In this document: piece by piece, positions 1 to 8,905 of the stretch
Layout of the letters: the number at the start of each line of letters is the position of its first letter
How positions within the stretch are numbered: the stretch's first letter is position 1
Origin: Pseudomonadota bacterium
GTDB lineage: Bacteria; Pseudomonadota; Alphaproteobacteria; Reyranellales; Reyranellaceae
Direction: 5' to 3'
Length of the DNA: 64,000 bases
Assembly (NCBI GenBank): GCA_018242505.1
Contig: JAFEBU010000064.1
Coordinates: 1 to 64,000 of the forward strand
Position numbers and translations under genes: made by a program
The notes under the pieces: generated by a model
Told to the model about the DNA's origin: nothing
Database searches by the model: none
Seen by the model: only the letters and a program-made list of their open reading frames with translations

Positions 1-1152
1 GTAGGTGTCGAGCAGGGGCAGCGGTGCCTGGCCCTGCAGATGAAGCGCGAGCTTCCAGGCCAGATTGTGGGCGTCCTCGATCGCCGAATTCATGCCGCGC
101 ACGCCGAAGATCGGCACCAAATGCGCGGCGTCGCCGGCGAACAGAACGCGGTCGTAGCGATAACGCGGCAGTGTCAGCGCGCTCGCCCGATACAGGCTGA
201 GCCACACGGGTTCCCACGGTTTGTCGACCCCGATCATCTTCAGATGAGATCGGACCCTCTCCAGGACGCGCTCGGGTTCCATCGCCTCGGCCGTCGGCTC
301 GTCCTCGCGCAGCTGGTAGTCGAAGCGAAGCATGCCCCCGGGCTTCTTGAACATGATGAGGGTGCCACCCGGGTTGGAGGGTGGATCGAACCACCACCGG
401 CGGCCGACCGGGAAATCGGAAGTATCGATCCGGACGTCGATGATGGCGTACCTGCCCGCATGGCGCTTGCCTTCCATCACCAGCCCGAGCTGCTCGCGCA
501 CGGTGCTGCGGCCACCGTCGCACGCGACCAGCCAGTCGGCATGCATGCGATAGCCGCCGTGAGGATGGTCGACCTCGAGCTCGACGCCCTCTGGGCCGTT
601 CTCCACCTGTTTGATTCGCGTGTGCCAGCGAATGTCGATCAGATCCGGATAGTCCGCTGCGCGCTTGACCAGGCATTCCTCGATATAGTTCTGCAGCTGG
701 CTCAGGGTGGCGGGAAAGCGCTGCCCTTCGCCATCGGGGATGTTGGTCTGCGCGATCTCGACGTTGCCGAGATAAGTCCAGCCCTTGTTCCAGCCGAGGC
801 CGCTGCGGACGATCTCGTCGGCCACGCCGAGGCTTGCCATGATCTCCAGCGTGCGACGGGTGAAAGCGCCGGCGCGGCTGCCGGTGCAGACCGTCGGATC
901 GGCCTCCAGCACCACCGAGGGGATTCCCTGTACGGCGAGATCGAGTGCGAGGGCCAGGCCAGTGGGACCGCCACCTGCGATTGCCACGCGATGGTGCGCA
1001 GTGTCGCGTGCTTCCGCCACCGTCGCCGGCAGCTGCGGTGGATGTTGCGAGTAAGGGAAATACTCCGAGAAAATCACCTCGTAGCTTGGCTGAGGCGCAA
1101 TCGTATCGGGTGGCAGATTGTGGTTGATCGTGGCGGAAGCAGAGCTGGCCAT
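1..1152 (-). CDS. FAD-dependent aromatic monooxygenase (partial, runs off the left edge)
   Basis: Reading the minus strand from the ATG at 1152 gives an open frame to the window edge. About 384 residues are visible and the C-terminus is missing. The family is the PheA/TfdB/MhpA type of flavoprotein hydroxylase, which hydroxylates aromatic rings using NAD(P)H and O2. A Rossmann dinucleotide motif (AGGGPTGLALALDL) lies near residue 60 after an N-terminal extension of about 50 residues. The second FAD motif (FAGDAAHLVPIFGVRGMN) lies near residue 350. A longer start in another frame was rejected. It is divergent from the dioxygenase gene at 1362, which suggests hydroxylation followed by ring cleavage. 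The family assignment is firm; the substrate is unknown. Confidence 0.85.
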   Translation of the reverse strand, partial: MASSASATINHNLPPDTIAPQPSYEVIFSEYFPYSQHPPQLPATVAEARDTAHHRVAIAGGGPTGLALALDLAVQGIPSVVLEADPTVCTGSRAGAFTRRTLEIMASLGVADEIVRSGLGWNKGWTYLGNVEIAQTNIPDGEGQRFPATLSQLQNYIEECLVKRAADYPDLIDIRWHTRIKQVENGPEGVELEVDHPHGGYRMHADWLVACDGGRSTVREQLGLVMEGKRHAGRYAIIDVRIDTSDFPVGRRWWFDPPSNPGGTLIMFKKPGGMLRFDYQLREDEPTAEAMEPERVLERVRSHLKMIGVDKPWEPVWLSLYRASALTLPRYRYDRVLFAGDAAHLVPIFGVRGMNSAIEDAHNLAWKLALHLQGQAPLPLLDTY

Positions 1153-1361
1153 TGGTACCCGCAAGATTGAACTGGAATGCCGCCATAACTCGTTCCGTCG
1201 ACGGATCTGAAGGGATCAGTCTTCCAAAAAGAGCCTCGTTTGAAACATTCCCGTTTACAAAATGACTATAAGGCGACAAATAGTTTCTGTTCAATAGCGT
1301 TTGCGTAGCTGTCGTCTATCTTGGCGCGTTCGATATTGGCGCGCGTCGTCGGAGAGGCCGG
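1153..1361. promoter_or_regulatory. Divergent promoter region between monooxygenase and dioxygenase genes
   Basis: This 209-bp gap separates two divergently transcribed catabolic genes and must carry both promoters. It has AT-rich patches around 1230-1275. I could not pick out a convincing palindrome. The Lrp/AsnC regulator at 5227 is the nearest candidate to act here, by inference only. Confidence 0.4.
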
Positions 1362-2531
1362 ATGCCGTACTTCATGCAGCTTGGGACAGTTCCTCGGAAG
1401 CGGTTCTCCCAATTCCGTAAAGAAGATGGATCTCTGTTCCATACCGAAGTGATGGGTGAGGAGGGCTTTTCCTCGAATTTTTCCTTGCTTCATCACATCC
1501 ATCCGCCGGCAGCGATCGTTGCGCACGAGGCTGTGCAGCACCCGCCTGTTGAATTGGTCGACAATCACCCACTGTTGCCGCGCCTGCTTCAAACCAAAGG
1601 CATTCCGGCTGACGGAAATGCTGTCGACTCCCGATTTGCGGTGTGCGGCAATGAGGATGTGGTCGCATCCTTTGTGGCGGCCGATCGGGCATCGCCGCTG
1701 TATCGCAACGCCAACGGTGACGAGCTGTTCTTCATCCACGACGGCTCAGCCAGGCTCGATACGGTGCTGGGGGCATTGGAAGTCGGATCGGGCGATTACG
1801 TCGTGATCCCCAAGGGGCTCACCCACCGTTGGGTGCCCGGCCCGTCGATGCGTGGCTTGGTTTTTGAAACGCGCGGCCACATCCGGTCGCCCGACCGGTA
1901 CCTGTCACCGCAGGGCCAATATCTGCAGATGGCGCCCTACAGCGAGCTCGACCTGCGTCGTCCTCAGGAGCCGCTGCTGGTGGAAGGACGCGATGTCGAT
2001 GTACTGGTGCGGAGTCGCAACGGCATGACGCGCTACACCTATGCACAGCATCCGTTCGATGTCGTGGGCTGGTTCGGCTGCAACTATCCCTATGCATTGA
2101 ACGTCAGCGACTTCTCGCCCATGACGGGAAGCTTTCATCGCCCGCCGCCCGTGCATCAGGTCTTCGAGGCGCCAAATCTCGTTTTCTGCAACTTTGTTCC
2201 GCGCGTCCTGGACTACGATCCGCGCGCCATGCCCATCCCGTCATTCCATCAGAACGTCGATTCCGACGAGATGATTTTCTACGCCGAGGGAAATTTCTTC
2301 TCGCGCAAGGGTTCCGGCATCGAAAGAGGGGCAATCTCGCTGCATCCCGCCGGTCATATCCACGGCCCGCATCCCGGCAGCACGGACAATGCCGCCGACC
2401 GCGTCGGCAAGCGAACGGAGGAGGTTGCGATCATGCTCGACACGTTCCGGCCGCTCCAACTCGGCAAGGAGATTGGACGGATCGAGCAACCCGGCTACCT
2501 CTACTCGTGGCGTGGCAAGGCTGGGCAATGA
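1362..2531 (+). CDS. Homogentisate 1,2-dioxygenase-like ring-cleavage enzyme
   Basis: A 389-residue cupin of the homogentisate 1,2-dioxygenase family, which opens a dihydroxylated aromatic ring using ferrous iron and O2. The C-terminal half carries the family's metal region: H-Q-N-V-D-S-D-E near residue 294 and L-H-P-A-G-H-I-H-G-P-H-P-G near residue 330, supplying the expected His and Glu ligands. The ATG at 1362 follows a GGAGAGG ribosome-binding site. The stop overlaps the next start (ATGA), so the hydrolase is translationally coupled. The usual partners of tyrosine catabolism (maleylacetoacetate isomerase, fumarylacetoacetase) are absent, and a hydrolase follows instead. The true substrate may therefore be another dihydroxyaryl acid. 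Confidence 0.8.
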   Translation: MPYFMQLGTVPRKRFSQFRKEDGSLFHTEVMGEEGFSSNFSLLHHIHPPAAIVAHEAVQHPPVELVDNHPLLPRLLQTKGIPADGNAVDSRFAVCGNEDVVASFVAADRASPLYRNANGDELFFIHDGSARLDTVLGALEVGSGDYVVIPKGLTHRWVPGPSMRGLVFETRGHIRSPDRYLSPQGQYLQMAPYSELDLRRPQEPLLVEGRDVDVLVRSRNGMTRYTYAQHPFDVVGWFGCNYPYALNVSDFSPMTGSFHRPPPVHQVFEAPNLVFCNFVPRVLDYDPRAMPIPSFHQNVDSDEMIFYAEGNFFSRKGSGIERGAISLHPAGHIHGPHPGSTDNAADRVGKRTEEVAIMLDTFRPLQLGKEIGRIEQPGYLYSWRGKAGQ

Positions 2532-3676
2532 GTGGACGTGAACTTCTCGCGGTGCCGATGCAGCCGCTCAAAGCGGCTCCCGGGCTCAGCATCCAGTCCG
2601 GCGTTGCGCGCCGTGCCGGCATTCTGTGGTGTACCCGCCATCGCGCCGCCGGCGGGCCGGCTGACACTGTCTTCGTGTTCGTGCATCCGTCCTCGAACTT
2701 CATGGCGCACTACGCGCTTTCGACCATGGCCGAGCTCGGCGCAGACGCCGTAGGCATGACCACGCGCTATATCGGCAACGAATCGACGCTCCTGCTCGAA
2801 GACTGCGTTGTCGATATCGGCTCGATCATCGGACATCTGCGCAACGACGGCTATCGGCGTATCGTGCTGGTCGGCAATTCGGGTGGCGGCGGGCTGGCAG
2901 CACTCTACCAGAACCAGGCGGAGGCACCCACGATCCGGTCGGCACCATGCGGAGGTGGCCCCGATCTGACGCAGGCAAGCCTGCCGCCGGCCGACGCATT
3001 GATCATGCTGATGGCGCATCCCGGCCGGAACACGGTGCTGACCGAGAAGCTCGATCCGGCCATCCGCAACGAAAACGATCCCTTCGATCGCGACGCCGCG
3101 CTGGACATGTTCGCGCCTGAGAACGGGCCGCCCTATTCGCCGGATTTCATGAAGAGGTATCGGGCGGCACAGATCGCGCGCAACGAGCGCATCACCGACT
3201 GGGTGTTGGAGCGGTTGAGTTTCCTCACGAAGACGACTGACGGGAAGGTCCATGACCTGCCGTTCGTTGTGCACGGCACGATGGCCGATCCGCGCAACCT
3301 CGATTTGACCATCGAGCCGTCGGATCGCAAGGCGACGACCCAATGGGGTGAACCCTACGTTGCCAACCTGATTCCAGCGTCGATCGGCCACTATACGAGC
3401 CTGCGCTCCTGGCTGTCGCAGTGGAGCACACGCTGCTCCAACGGCAACGGGCCAGAGCGGCTGCGCACCGTGCGCGCCCCGGTCCATGTCATCTACGGCA
3501 CCGCTGATCCAGGTTGCTATCCAACCTACGCGCAGGCGCTATATGACGGCGTGATGCATGACCGCCGCCAGTTGACCGGCATCAAAGGCGGCGGGCACTA
3601 CCTCGACAACCAGCCCGAGCAGAAGCGCATCGCCTGCGAAACGATGGTGTGCTGGGCGCAATCTCTCGCATCCTGA
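2528..3676 (+). CDS. Alpha/beta hydrolase
   Basis: A 382-residue alpha/beta-hydrolase-fold protein. The nucleophile elbow is G-N-S-G-G-G-G near residue 120. The acid is probably in HVIYGTADPG near residue 325, and the catalytic His in GGGHYLDNQ near residue 358. The ATG at 2528 overlaps the stop of the dioxygenase gene by four bases, so this start is preferred over an in-frame one at 2507. Its position straight after a ring-cleavage dioxygenase suggests that it hydrolyses the ring-fission product or an ester or lactone intermediate. That role is inference. Confidence 0.8.
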   Translation: MSGRELLAVPMQPLKAAPGLSIQSGVARRAGILWCTRHRAAGGPADTVFVFVHPSSNFMAHYALSTMAELGADAVGMTTRYIGNESTLLLEDCVVDIGSIIGHLRNDGYRRIVLVGNSGGGGLAALYQNQAEAPTIRSAPCGGGPDLTQASLPPADALIMLMAHPGRNTVLTEKLDPAIRNENDPFDRDAALDMFAPENGPPYSPDFMKRYRAAQIARNERITDWVLERLSFLTKTTDGKVHDLPFVVHGTMADPRNLDLTIEPSDRKATTQWGEPYVANLIPASIGHYTSLRSWLSQWSTRCSNGNGPERLRTVRAPVHVIYGTADPGCYPTYAQALYDGVMHDRRQLTGIKGGGHYLDNQPEQKRIACETMVCWAQSLAS

Positions 3677-3728
3677 TGCTGGTTCGACTCTTTCGATCTA
3701 GCATCCAACTATCGGCGTGGAGTAACCG

Positions 3729-4733
3729 ATGAAGGCCTTGGTCCTCGACAAGCATGGCGATCTCGACAGTTTGAAGATCGTGACCTATCACCCCAAGCCC
3801 GAGGTGAAGGAGGGCCATGTCGTCATCCGCGTCCGGGCCTCCTCGTTCAACTATCACGACGTCTTCACAGTGCGCGGCATGCCTGGAATCAAGGTGCCGA
3901 TGCCCGTGGTGATCGGGCTGGACATGGCCGGCGAGATCGACACCGTCGGCCCCGGCGTTCAGGGTTGGAAGGCCGGAGATCGCGTGCTCGTCAATCCGCT
4001 GAACAAGAAGCGTGGCCTGATGGGCGAGATGATGGATGGTGGCATGGAGGAGTATTGTCTCGTCGCCGCAGACCAGCTCATCCGCATGCCAGACAAAGTG
4101 AGCTTCGTCGACGCTGCTGCGTTGCCGGTCGCCTACGGTACTGCGCATCGCATGTTGATCACGCACAAGACCGTCAAGTCGGGTGACCGTGTGATGGTGC
4201 TGGGCGCCAGCGGGGGCGTGGGCACCGGTTGTGTGTTGCTGGCCAAGATGCTCGGAGCCGAGGTGATTGCCTGTGCTGGCAGCGAGGACAAGCTGCAGCG
4301 GCTCAAGGAACTCGGTGCCGACCATGTCGTCAACTACAAGACCACCGACTTCTCGAAGTGGGCGCTCGAAAAGTACGGCAAACCGCAGCGCCGTACCTAC
4401 GAAGGCGGCCTCGACGTGCTGATCAACTTCACGGGTGGCGACACCTGGGCGCCGTCGCTGCGCTGCGTCAAGCGCGGTGGCATGATTCTCGTGTGCGGTG
4501 CGACGGCTGGCCACGATCCAAAGGAGGATCTGCGTTACATTTGGAGCTTCGAACTCAAGGTCGTGGGCTCCAACAGCTTCTACGACGACGACCTGTCGGC
4601 GCTCATGACACTCATCTCCGAGGGCCGCATGAAACCGGTCGTCGATAAGGTCTTTCCTCTGGAGCAGGCCGTCGAGGGGTTGCGGTTGATCCGTGACCGA
4701 GAGGTCATGGGCAAGGTCGTGGTAACTCCTTGA
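3729..4733 (+). CDS. Quinone-oxidoreductase-like MDR family dehydrogenase
   Basis: A 334-residue medium-chain dehydrogenase/reductase. The N-terminal GroES-like domain contains GLDMAGEIDTVGPGV. The cofactor domain has the nucleotide-binding stretch VLGASGGVGTG near residue 157. The four-Cys structural zinc loop of classical alcohol dehydrogenases is absent and the GHE catalytic-zinc motif is replaced, so it is probably a zinc-independent NADPH-dependent enone or quinone reductase. It is the third gene of the plus-strand cluster, 52 bp after the hydrolase, and fits reduction of an unsaturated catabolic intermediate. The specific substrate is unknown. Confidence 0.82.
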   Translation: MKALVLDKHGDLDSLKIVTYHPKPEVKEGHVVIRVRASSFNYHDVFTVRGMPGIKVPMPVVIGLDMAGEIDTVGPGVQGWKAGDRVLVNPLNKKRGLMGEMMDGGMEEYCLVAADQLIRMPDKVSFVDAAALPVAYGTAHRMLITHKTVKSGDRVMVLGASGGVGTGCVLLAKMLGAEVIACAGSEDKLQRLKELGADHVVNYKTTDFSKWALEKYGKPQRRTYEGGLDVLINFTGGDTWAPSLRCVKRGGMILVCGATAGHDPKEDLRYIWSFELKVVGSNSFYDDDLSALMTLISEGRMKPVVDKVFPLEQAVEGLRLIRDREVMGKVVVTP

Positions 4734-4746
4734 TCCAGGGCGAAAG

Positions 4747-5166
4747 ATGGAAACCGAATTGAACGTCGAAAAGGTCCAGGCGCTGCTTCTGCGCGGACCC
4801 TATCACCAGTGGCTGGGCCTGCAGGTGCTAAGCGTGGGCAAGGGCACGATCGAGATCAAAGCCAAGTGGCGCGAGGAATGGATCGTCAATCCAGACGGCC
4901 GCTACACACATGGCGGGATCCTTGCTGCATTGGTGGATCTCACGGCGGATTGGGCATTGTTCTCCAGTACCGGGCGCGGTGTGCCCACCATCGACATGCG
5001 TGTCGACTATCATCGCGCAGCGATGCCAGGAGACTTGACCTGCCGTGGCTCGGTCGTCAGAGCCGGCAAGCAGTTCTCGGTCAGCGAAGCACGTATCTTC
5101 GACGCCGAGGGAAATCTGCTGGCGAGCGGCCGCGGCGTTTATTCCACTCCAGCACAGAAGAGTTGA
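4747..5166 (+). CDS. PaaI-family hotdog thioesterase
   Basis: A 139-residue single hotdog-fold protein of the PaaI/YbgC-like acyl-CoA thioesterase group. The signature YTHGGILAALVDLTADWAL lies near residues 52-70 and includes the H-G-G-x3-A-x2-D motif typical of the family. It starts 13 bp after the dehydrogenase and is clearly in the same operon. Thioesterases of this type release CoA from aromatic or dead-end acyl-CoAs, so its presence suggests that the pathway passes through, or leaks into, CoA thioesters. Confidence 0.83.
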   Translation: METELNVEKVQALLLRGPYHQWLGLQVLSVGKGTIEIKAKWREEWIVNPDGRYTHGGILAALVDLTADWALFSSTGRGVPTIDMRVDYHRAAMPGDLTCRGSVVRAGKQFSVSEARIFDAEGNLLASGRGVYSTPAQKS

Positions 5167-5226
5167 CGTGTCCGGGAGCCTGTACCGACACTACCCATCC
5201 GTCAGCTATCGCGGCGACCTTGTCGC

Positions 5227-5739
5227 ATGAAGAAGAATAGTGTCTCAGCGGTTGGCGATGAGGTCCAGCTTCCCAAGCTGGACGATACCGATCGCAGGAT
5301 CCTGAATGTTTTACAGGACGATGCCAGCCTCTCGGTAAGCGAGGTGGCTGCAAAGATCGGCCTGTCGGCCACGCCATGCTGGAAGCGTATCCAGCGGTTG
5401 CGTGAAGAGGGCATCATCCGCAAGCAGGTCGTGCTGTGCGACCCAATGAAGGTGGGATTCGGCACGACGGTGTTCGTAAAGATCTCGACCAACCAGCACA
5501 ATGAAGCCTGGCTCCGGCAATTCGCCAAGGTGGTCCAGAAAATTCCCGAGATCGTCGAGGTCTACCGGATGAGCGGTGATGTCGACTATCTTCTACGTGT
5601 CGTGGTGAACGATATCCGTGGTTACGACGACGTATACAAGAGGCTCATCAGGGCCTGCGAACTCTATGACGTCAGCTCCAGCTTTGCCATGGAGCAGATC
5701 AAGTATTCGACGGCGCTACCGATCACTTTCAAAAATTAG
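5227..5739 (+). CDS. Lrp/AsnC family transcriptional regulator
   Basis: A 170-residue regulator with an N-terminal AsnC-type winged helix-turn-helix (LDDTDRRILNVLQDD, then VAAKIGLSATPCWKRIQRL, about residues 18-60) and a C-terminal RAM/AsnC ligand-binding domain (about residues 75-160). It lies 60 bp after the thioesterase on the same strand, at the end of the ring-cleavage cluster. It is the likely local regulator, responding to an amino acid or aromatic effector. Its operator could not be identified by eye. Confidence 0.88.
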   Translation: MKKNSVSAVGDEVQLPKLDDTDRRILNVLQDDASLSVSEVAAKIGLSATPCWKRIQRLREEGIIRKQVVLCDPMKVGFGTTVFVKISTNQHNEAWLRQFAKVVQKIPEIVEVYRMSGDVDYLLRVVVNDIRGYDDVYKRLIRACELYDVSSSFAMEQIKYSTALPITFKN

Positions 5740-6312
5740 AACCCCAAGGAAGCGACCACACGAGTGACCTAGGGGCGCCTCGACAAGTTGTGTGGGGCGC
5801 AAATGGTGTGGTCAAATAACCTCGGCTTGACAACGAAGTCTCGTTGGCCGTGCTGTCGGTTGCTTTATCCTTGATTCTCGGCGTGCGGGGGATGACGTTG
5901 TCGCGGGGATTCTTGGCGCTTGCACGGGCGTGTCATCGATGTTGGACATCATGCACGACGTCCCTGTTCGATCAGCGTTACCCACACGCACGCTGTGCGA
6001 GCACGAGATCCATGATTCTCCTCGAAGGGCCGCCGGGTTGGGCGCGCATCGATGTGCCCGCTATGGGCCGGAAGCGGATTGTCCGGCTGTGCCAGTGATG
6101 AAGTTCATCAAGCCTGGGACCCGGCGGCGTGTCCGAACTCGGGACAAAGTGCCCGCGATCGAATTTCCCGAGCGGCGGAACGCCCGATGGAATGGAGCAA
6201 ATTTCATCATGATCAGCTGACCATGGGGTATTCGCCACGGATGCCAAACATTGGGCCAGCTGGGGAGAAGGAAGAGCGGTGCCGGCTGGAGTGGCCGACA
6301 GACAGCCCAGAT
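5740..6312. other. Intergenic region with no recognisable gene
   Basis: About 570 bp lie between the Lrp gene and the end of the cco operon. Short open frames occur on both strands, but none resembles a known protein or has a convincing ribosome-binding site. I see no tRNA, repeat or terminator here. Confidence 0.5.
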
Positions 6313-6552
6313 TCACTCGGTTGACGCCATGTCCGCGGAACGACCTTCCTGGCTAGCGCTGTGCGTCCGCTCGCCGGCACCCGTTCCGCGGGTTCGTCGA
6401 AGAGGTCGATCATTGTCGTCGAGCAAGACGCGTGCGGCCGCGCCTTCGATATCATCATACTGCCCGCTGGAGAGCGCCCACATGAAGGCGGCGAGGCCCA
6501 TTCCACCGAGCACCAGGGCGATAGGGACGAGGAAGAGAAAATCGGCCATCAC
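6313..6552 (-). CDS. ccoS: cbb3 oxidase maturation protein CcoS
   Basis: A 79-residue protein with a hydrophobic first helix (ADFLFLVPIALVLGGMGLAA) followed by WALSSGQYDDIEGAAARVLLDD. This is the conserved FixS/CcoS pattern: one membrane span, then W-A-x-x-x-x-Q-[FY]-D-D-x-x-G. CcoS is needed for cofactor (heme and copper) insertion in cbb3 oxidase. The ATG overlaps the ccoI stop by four bases, so the two are coupled. It is the last gene of the operon. The C-terminal tail of about 30 residues is longer than usual and Arg/Ser-rich. Confidence 0.9.
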   Translation of the reverse strand: MMADFLFLVPIALVLGGMGLAAFMWALSSGQYDDIEGAAARVLLDDNDRPLRRTRGTGAGERTHSASQEGRSADMASTE

Positions 6553-8819
6553 ACACCGATGCCGAGCAGTTCGACGGACCTGATGGAGGTCGTCGGCGAC
6601 CGGCCTCCGGTCGATGCGACCGGACCGAGCCGTAGGGCGTTGGCGACGACAATCAACGACGACAGCGACATGGCAATGGCGGCGACAAGAGGCGTCACGT
6701 GGCCCAGGATCGCAATCGGGACGGCGATCATATTGTACGTGACGGCGAGCACAAGATTCTGGCGCACAAGCGCCCTGCTTGAACGCGCGATCTTGATTGC
6801 ATCCGGCACAGCCTCGAGCGTCTCGTGGAGAAAGACGAGATCGGCGGCATTGCGTCCGATGTCGGCTGCGGTGGCGGGCGCCATGGAGACGTAGGCCGCG
6901 GCGAGCGCCGGGGCGTCGTTGATTCCGTCACCCACCATTAGAACCTTGCGTTTATCGGCCTTGAGGGTCGCGATACGGGCAGTTTTTTCGGCGGGTGTGA
7001 CGTTCGCACGAAAAGGAATGTCGAGCCGGCCTGCGATCTGCTTTACGGCCTCCTCCCGGTCCCCTGACAGGATTTCCATCGATAGCCCCGCGCGGCGTAG
7101 CGCGGAGATTGCCAGTTCCGCTCCGGAGCGCAGTTGGTCGTCGAAGTGGAACGACGCCAGAAGGCAGCCGTCCCGTGCTAGTACAACGCTGGCGGTGGGT
7201 GCGTCCTCGATGCTGCCCTGGGAAAGTGCCCAGGCAGCCCGTCCCAGGCGATAGGTGCTGGAACCTAGACGTGCCTCAAGGCCAGAAGCCGGGTGTTCGG
7301 CGATGCTTGCCGAGGCGATTTCGATTGGCAGGGCGGGATCAATGGCGTCGGCCAGGGATCGGGAATAGGGATGGCTCGAATGTGCCGCGATGCTGGCCGC
7401 GATCCGCAGAGCCGAGGGATCGATGGCGCACCTGTTTGCAAGGCACGGCGTTCCGAGCGTCAGTGTCCCCGTCTTATCGAAGACGACGACGTCGACCTCC
7501 GCAAGCCGCTCGAGTGCGCCGCCATCCTTCAGCAGGATGCCACGCTCGAAAAGACGTCGTGCGGCGACGACTTGAACCATGGGAACGGCAAGACCAAGCG
7601 CGCACGGACAGGTAATGATCAGGACGGCAATGGCGGCCGTGATGGACCGATGCAGGTCGCCGGTCGACAGCAGCCAGCCAGCAAAAGTCAGCGCGGCGGT
7701 CAAATGGACGGCTGGCGCGTAGAATCGCGCCGCACGGTCGGCGATCCGCCGATGCACCGCCCGGCCGGCCTCCGCGCGCTCCATCAATCGGATCATATCG
7801 GCAAGGAATGAGTCCCTCGCCGCCGCGGTCGCGACGATCGTCAAGGGAGCCGTAAGATTGAGCATACCGGCCTGCAGCGTGGTGCCTTCGCTTGCCGGAC
7901 ACGGCACGCTCTCGCCGGTGACCAGGGAGCAGTCGAGCCCGGACTCTCCGCTGACGACGCGGGCATCGACGGGAACGCGCTCGCCTGCTGCCAGGAGAAT
8001 CGTCATTCCGGGTTCCAGTTCATCGATCGACAGATATGCCCGCGTCCCGTCCGGTTTCAGGACGAAGGCGCCGCGCGCGGCCAGGCGGGCAAGGCCTCGG
8101 ATGGCCTGGCGGGCGCGGCCGCGCATCATATGGTCGAGCGTACGGCCGATCAGCAGGAAGAAGAGAAGAGAGACGGCGGCATCGAAATAGGCATGCTGAC
8201 CGTGATCGACCGTTTCATAGAGACTCATGCCGAAGGCAGCGAGAACACCGATCGATATGGGAACGTCCATATTGGTATGCCCGTGTTTCAGCACGCCCCA
8301 CGCCGAGCGAAAGAAGATGCGCCCGGAATAGACGAGGGCAACACTGCCGATCAGTGCCGACAGCCAGTGAAAAAGGTCGCGCGTGACGACATCGGCTCCT
8401 GACCATATTGCGACCGACAGCATCATGATGTTGGCGGCCGCGAATCCTGCCACAGCGAGCGCGCGCACGAGCTCGCGCAGCGTGCCATCCTCGTTGTCTT
8501 CGGTGATGTCGTGGAGATGGGATGGATAACCTAGCTCGGCAAGGATCGCAACGAAGGGAGGCGGCGTAGCGCATTCGCGCCATCGGATCGTCACGCGCTT
8601 GGTCGACAAGTTTACTCTGGCGGTCTCTACGCTCGGCAGCTCCCCGAGCGCTCGCTCGATTCTCTGAATGCACGCGCCGCAATGGATGGTCGGCACCGAT
8701 AGTTCGGTCTGCCGCGCATTGGGCCCCACGGTCCGGCTGGCGAGCAGCACTTCGTCGACGCGGCCTGCCGGCTCCGCTGTCGCTAAAGCGCGTTCGACTG
8801 ACGGTGCACAACGGCTCAT
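6549..8819 (-). CDS. ccoI: Copper-translocating P-type ATPase CcoI/FixI
   Basis: A 756-residue P1B-type ATPase required for cbb3 oxidase assembly. In order it shows a heavy-metal-associated domain with C-G-A-C (residues 47-50), membrane helices, the copper-channel motif C-P-C-A-L-G near residue 405, the phosphorylation motif D-K-T-G-T near residue 450, and G-D-G-I-N-D-A-P-A near residue 628. Adjacent ccoS and the upstream ccoNOQP genes identify it as the FixI-type supplier of copper to CcoN rather than a detoxification pump. There is an 86-bp gap to the DUF2189 gene upstream and a four-base overlap with ccoS. Confidence 0.94.
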   Translation of the reverse strand: MSRCAPSVERALATAEPAGRVDEVLLASRTVGPNARQTELSVPTIHCGACIQRIERALGELPSVETARVNLSTKRVTIRWRECATPPPFVAILAELGYPSHLHDITEDNEDGTLRELVRALAVAGFAAANIMMLSVAIWSGADVVTRDLFHWLSALIGSVALVYSGRIFFRSAWGVLKHGHTNMDVPISIGVLAAFGMSLYETVDHGQHAYFDAAVSLLFFLLIGRTLDHMMRGRARQAIRGLARLAARGAFVLKPDGTRAYLSIDELEPGMTILLAAGERVPVDARVVSGESGLDCSLVTGESVPCPASEGTTLQAGMLNLTAPLTIVATAAARDSFLADMIRLMERAEAGRAVHRRIADRAARFYAPAVHLTAALTFAGWLLSTGDLHRSITAAIAVLIITCPCALGLAVPMVQVVAARRLFERGILLKDGGALERLAEVDVVVFDKTGTLTLGTPCLANRCAIDPSALRIAASIAAHSSHPYSRSLADAIDPALPIEIASASIAEHPASGLEARLGSSTYRLGRAAWALSQGSIEDAPTASVVLARDGCLLASFHFDDQLRSGAELAISALRRAGLSMEILSGDREEAVKQIAGRLDIPFRANVTPAEKTARIATLKADKRKVLMVGDGINDAPALAAAYVSMAPATAADIGRNAADLVFLHETLEAVPDAIKIARSSRALVRQNLVLAVTYNMIAVPIAILGHVTPLVAAIAMSLSSLIVVANALRLGPVASTGGRSPTTSIRSVELLGIGV

Positions 8820-8905
8820 CGAACTCTCCGGAGATCGCGGCGGGCGGAGCTGGAGGATCTCAAACGATTGTCCGGATCTCTCTCCAGTTTATGCGCCCAC
8901 CGAGA

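Noticed and set aside
40..1170. Long plus-strand open frame (376 codons) at the left edge
   Set aside because: It is the antisense shadow of the FAD monooxygenase, whose minus-strand product has clear FAD motifs.
2501..3487. Minus-strand open frame of 328 codons over the alpha/beta hydrolase
   Set aside because: No family similarity, and it is antisense to a gene with a clear catalytic triad. High GC content makes such shadows common.
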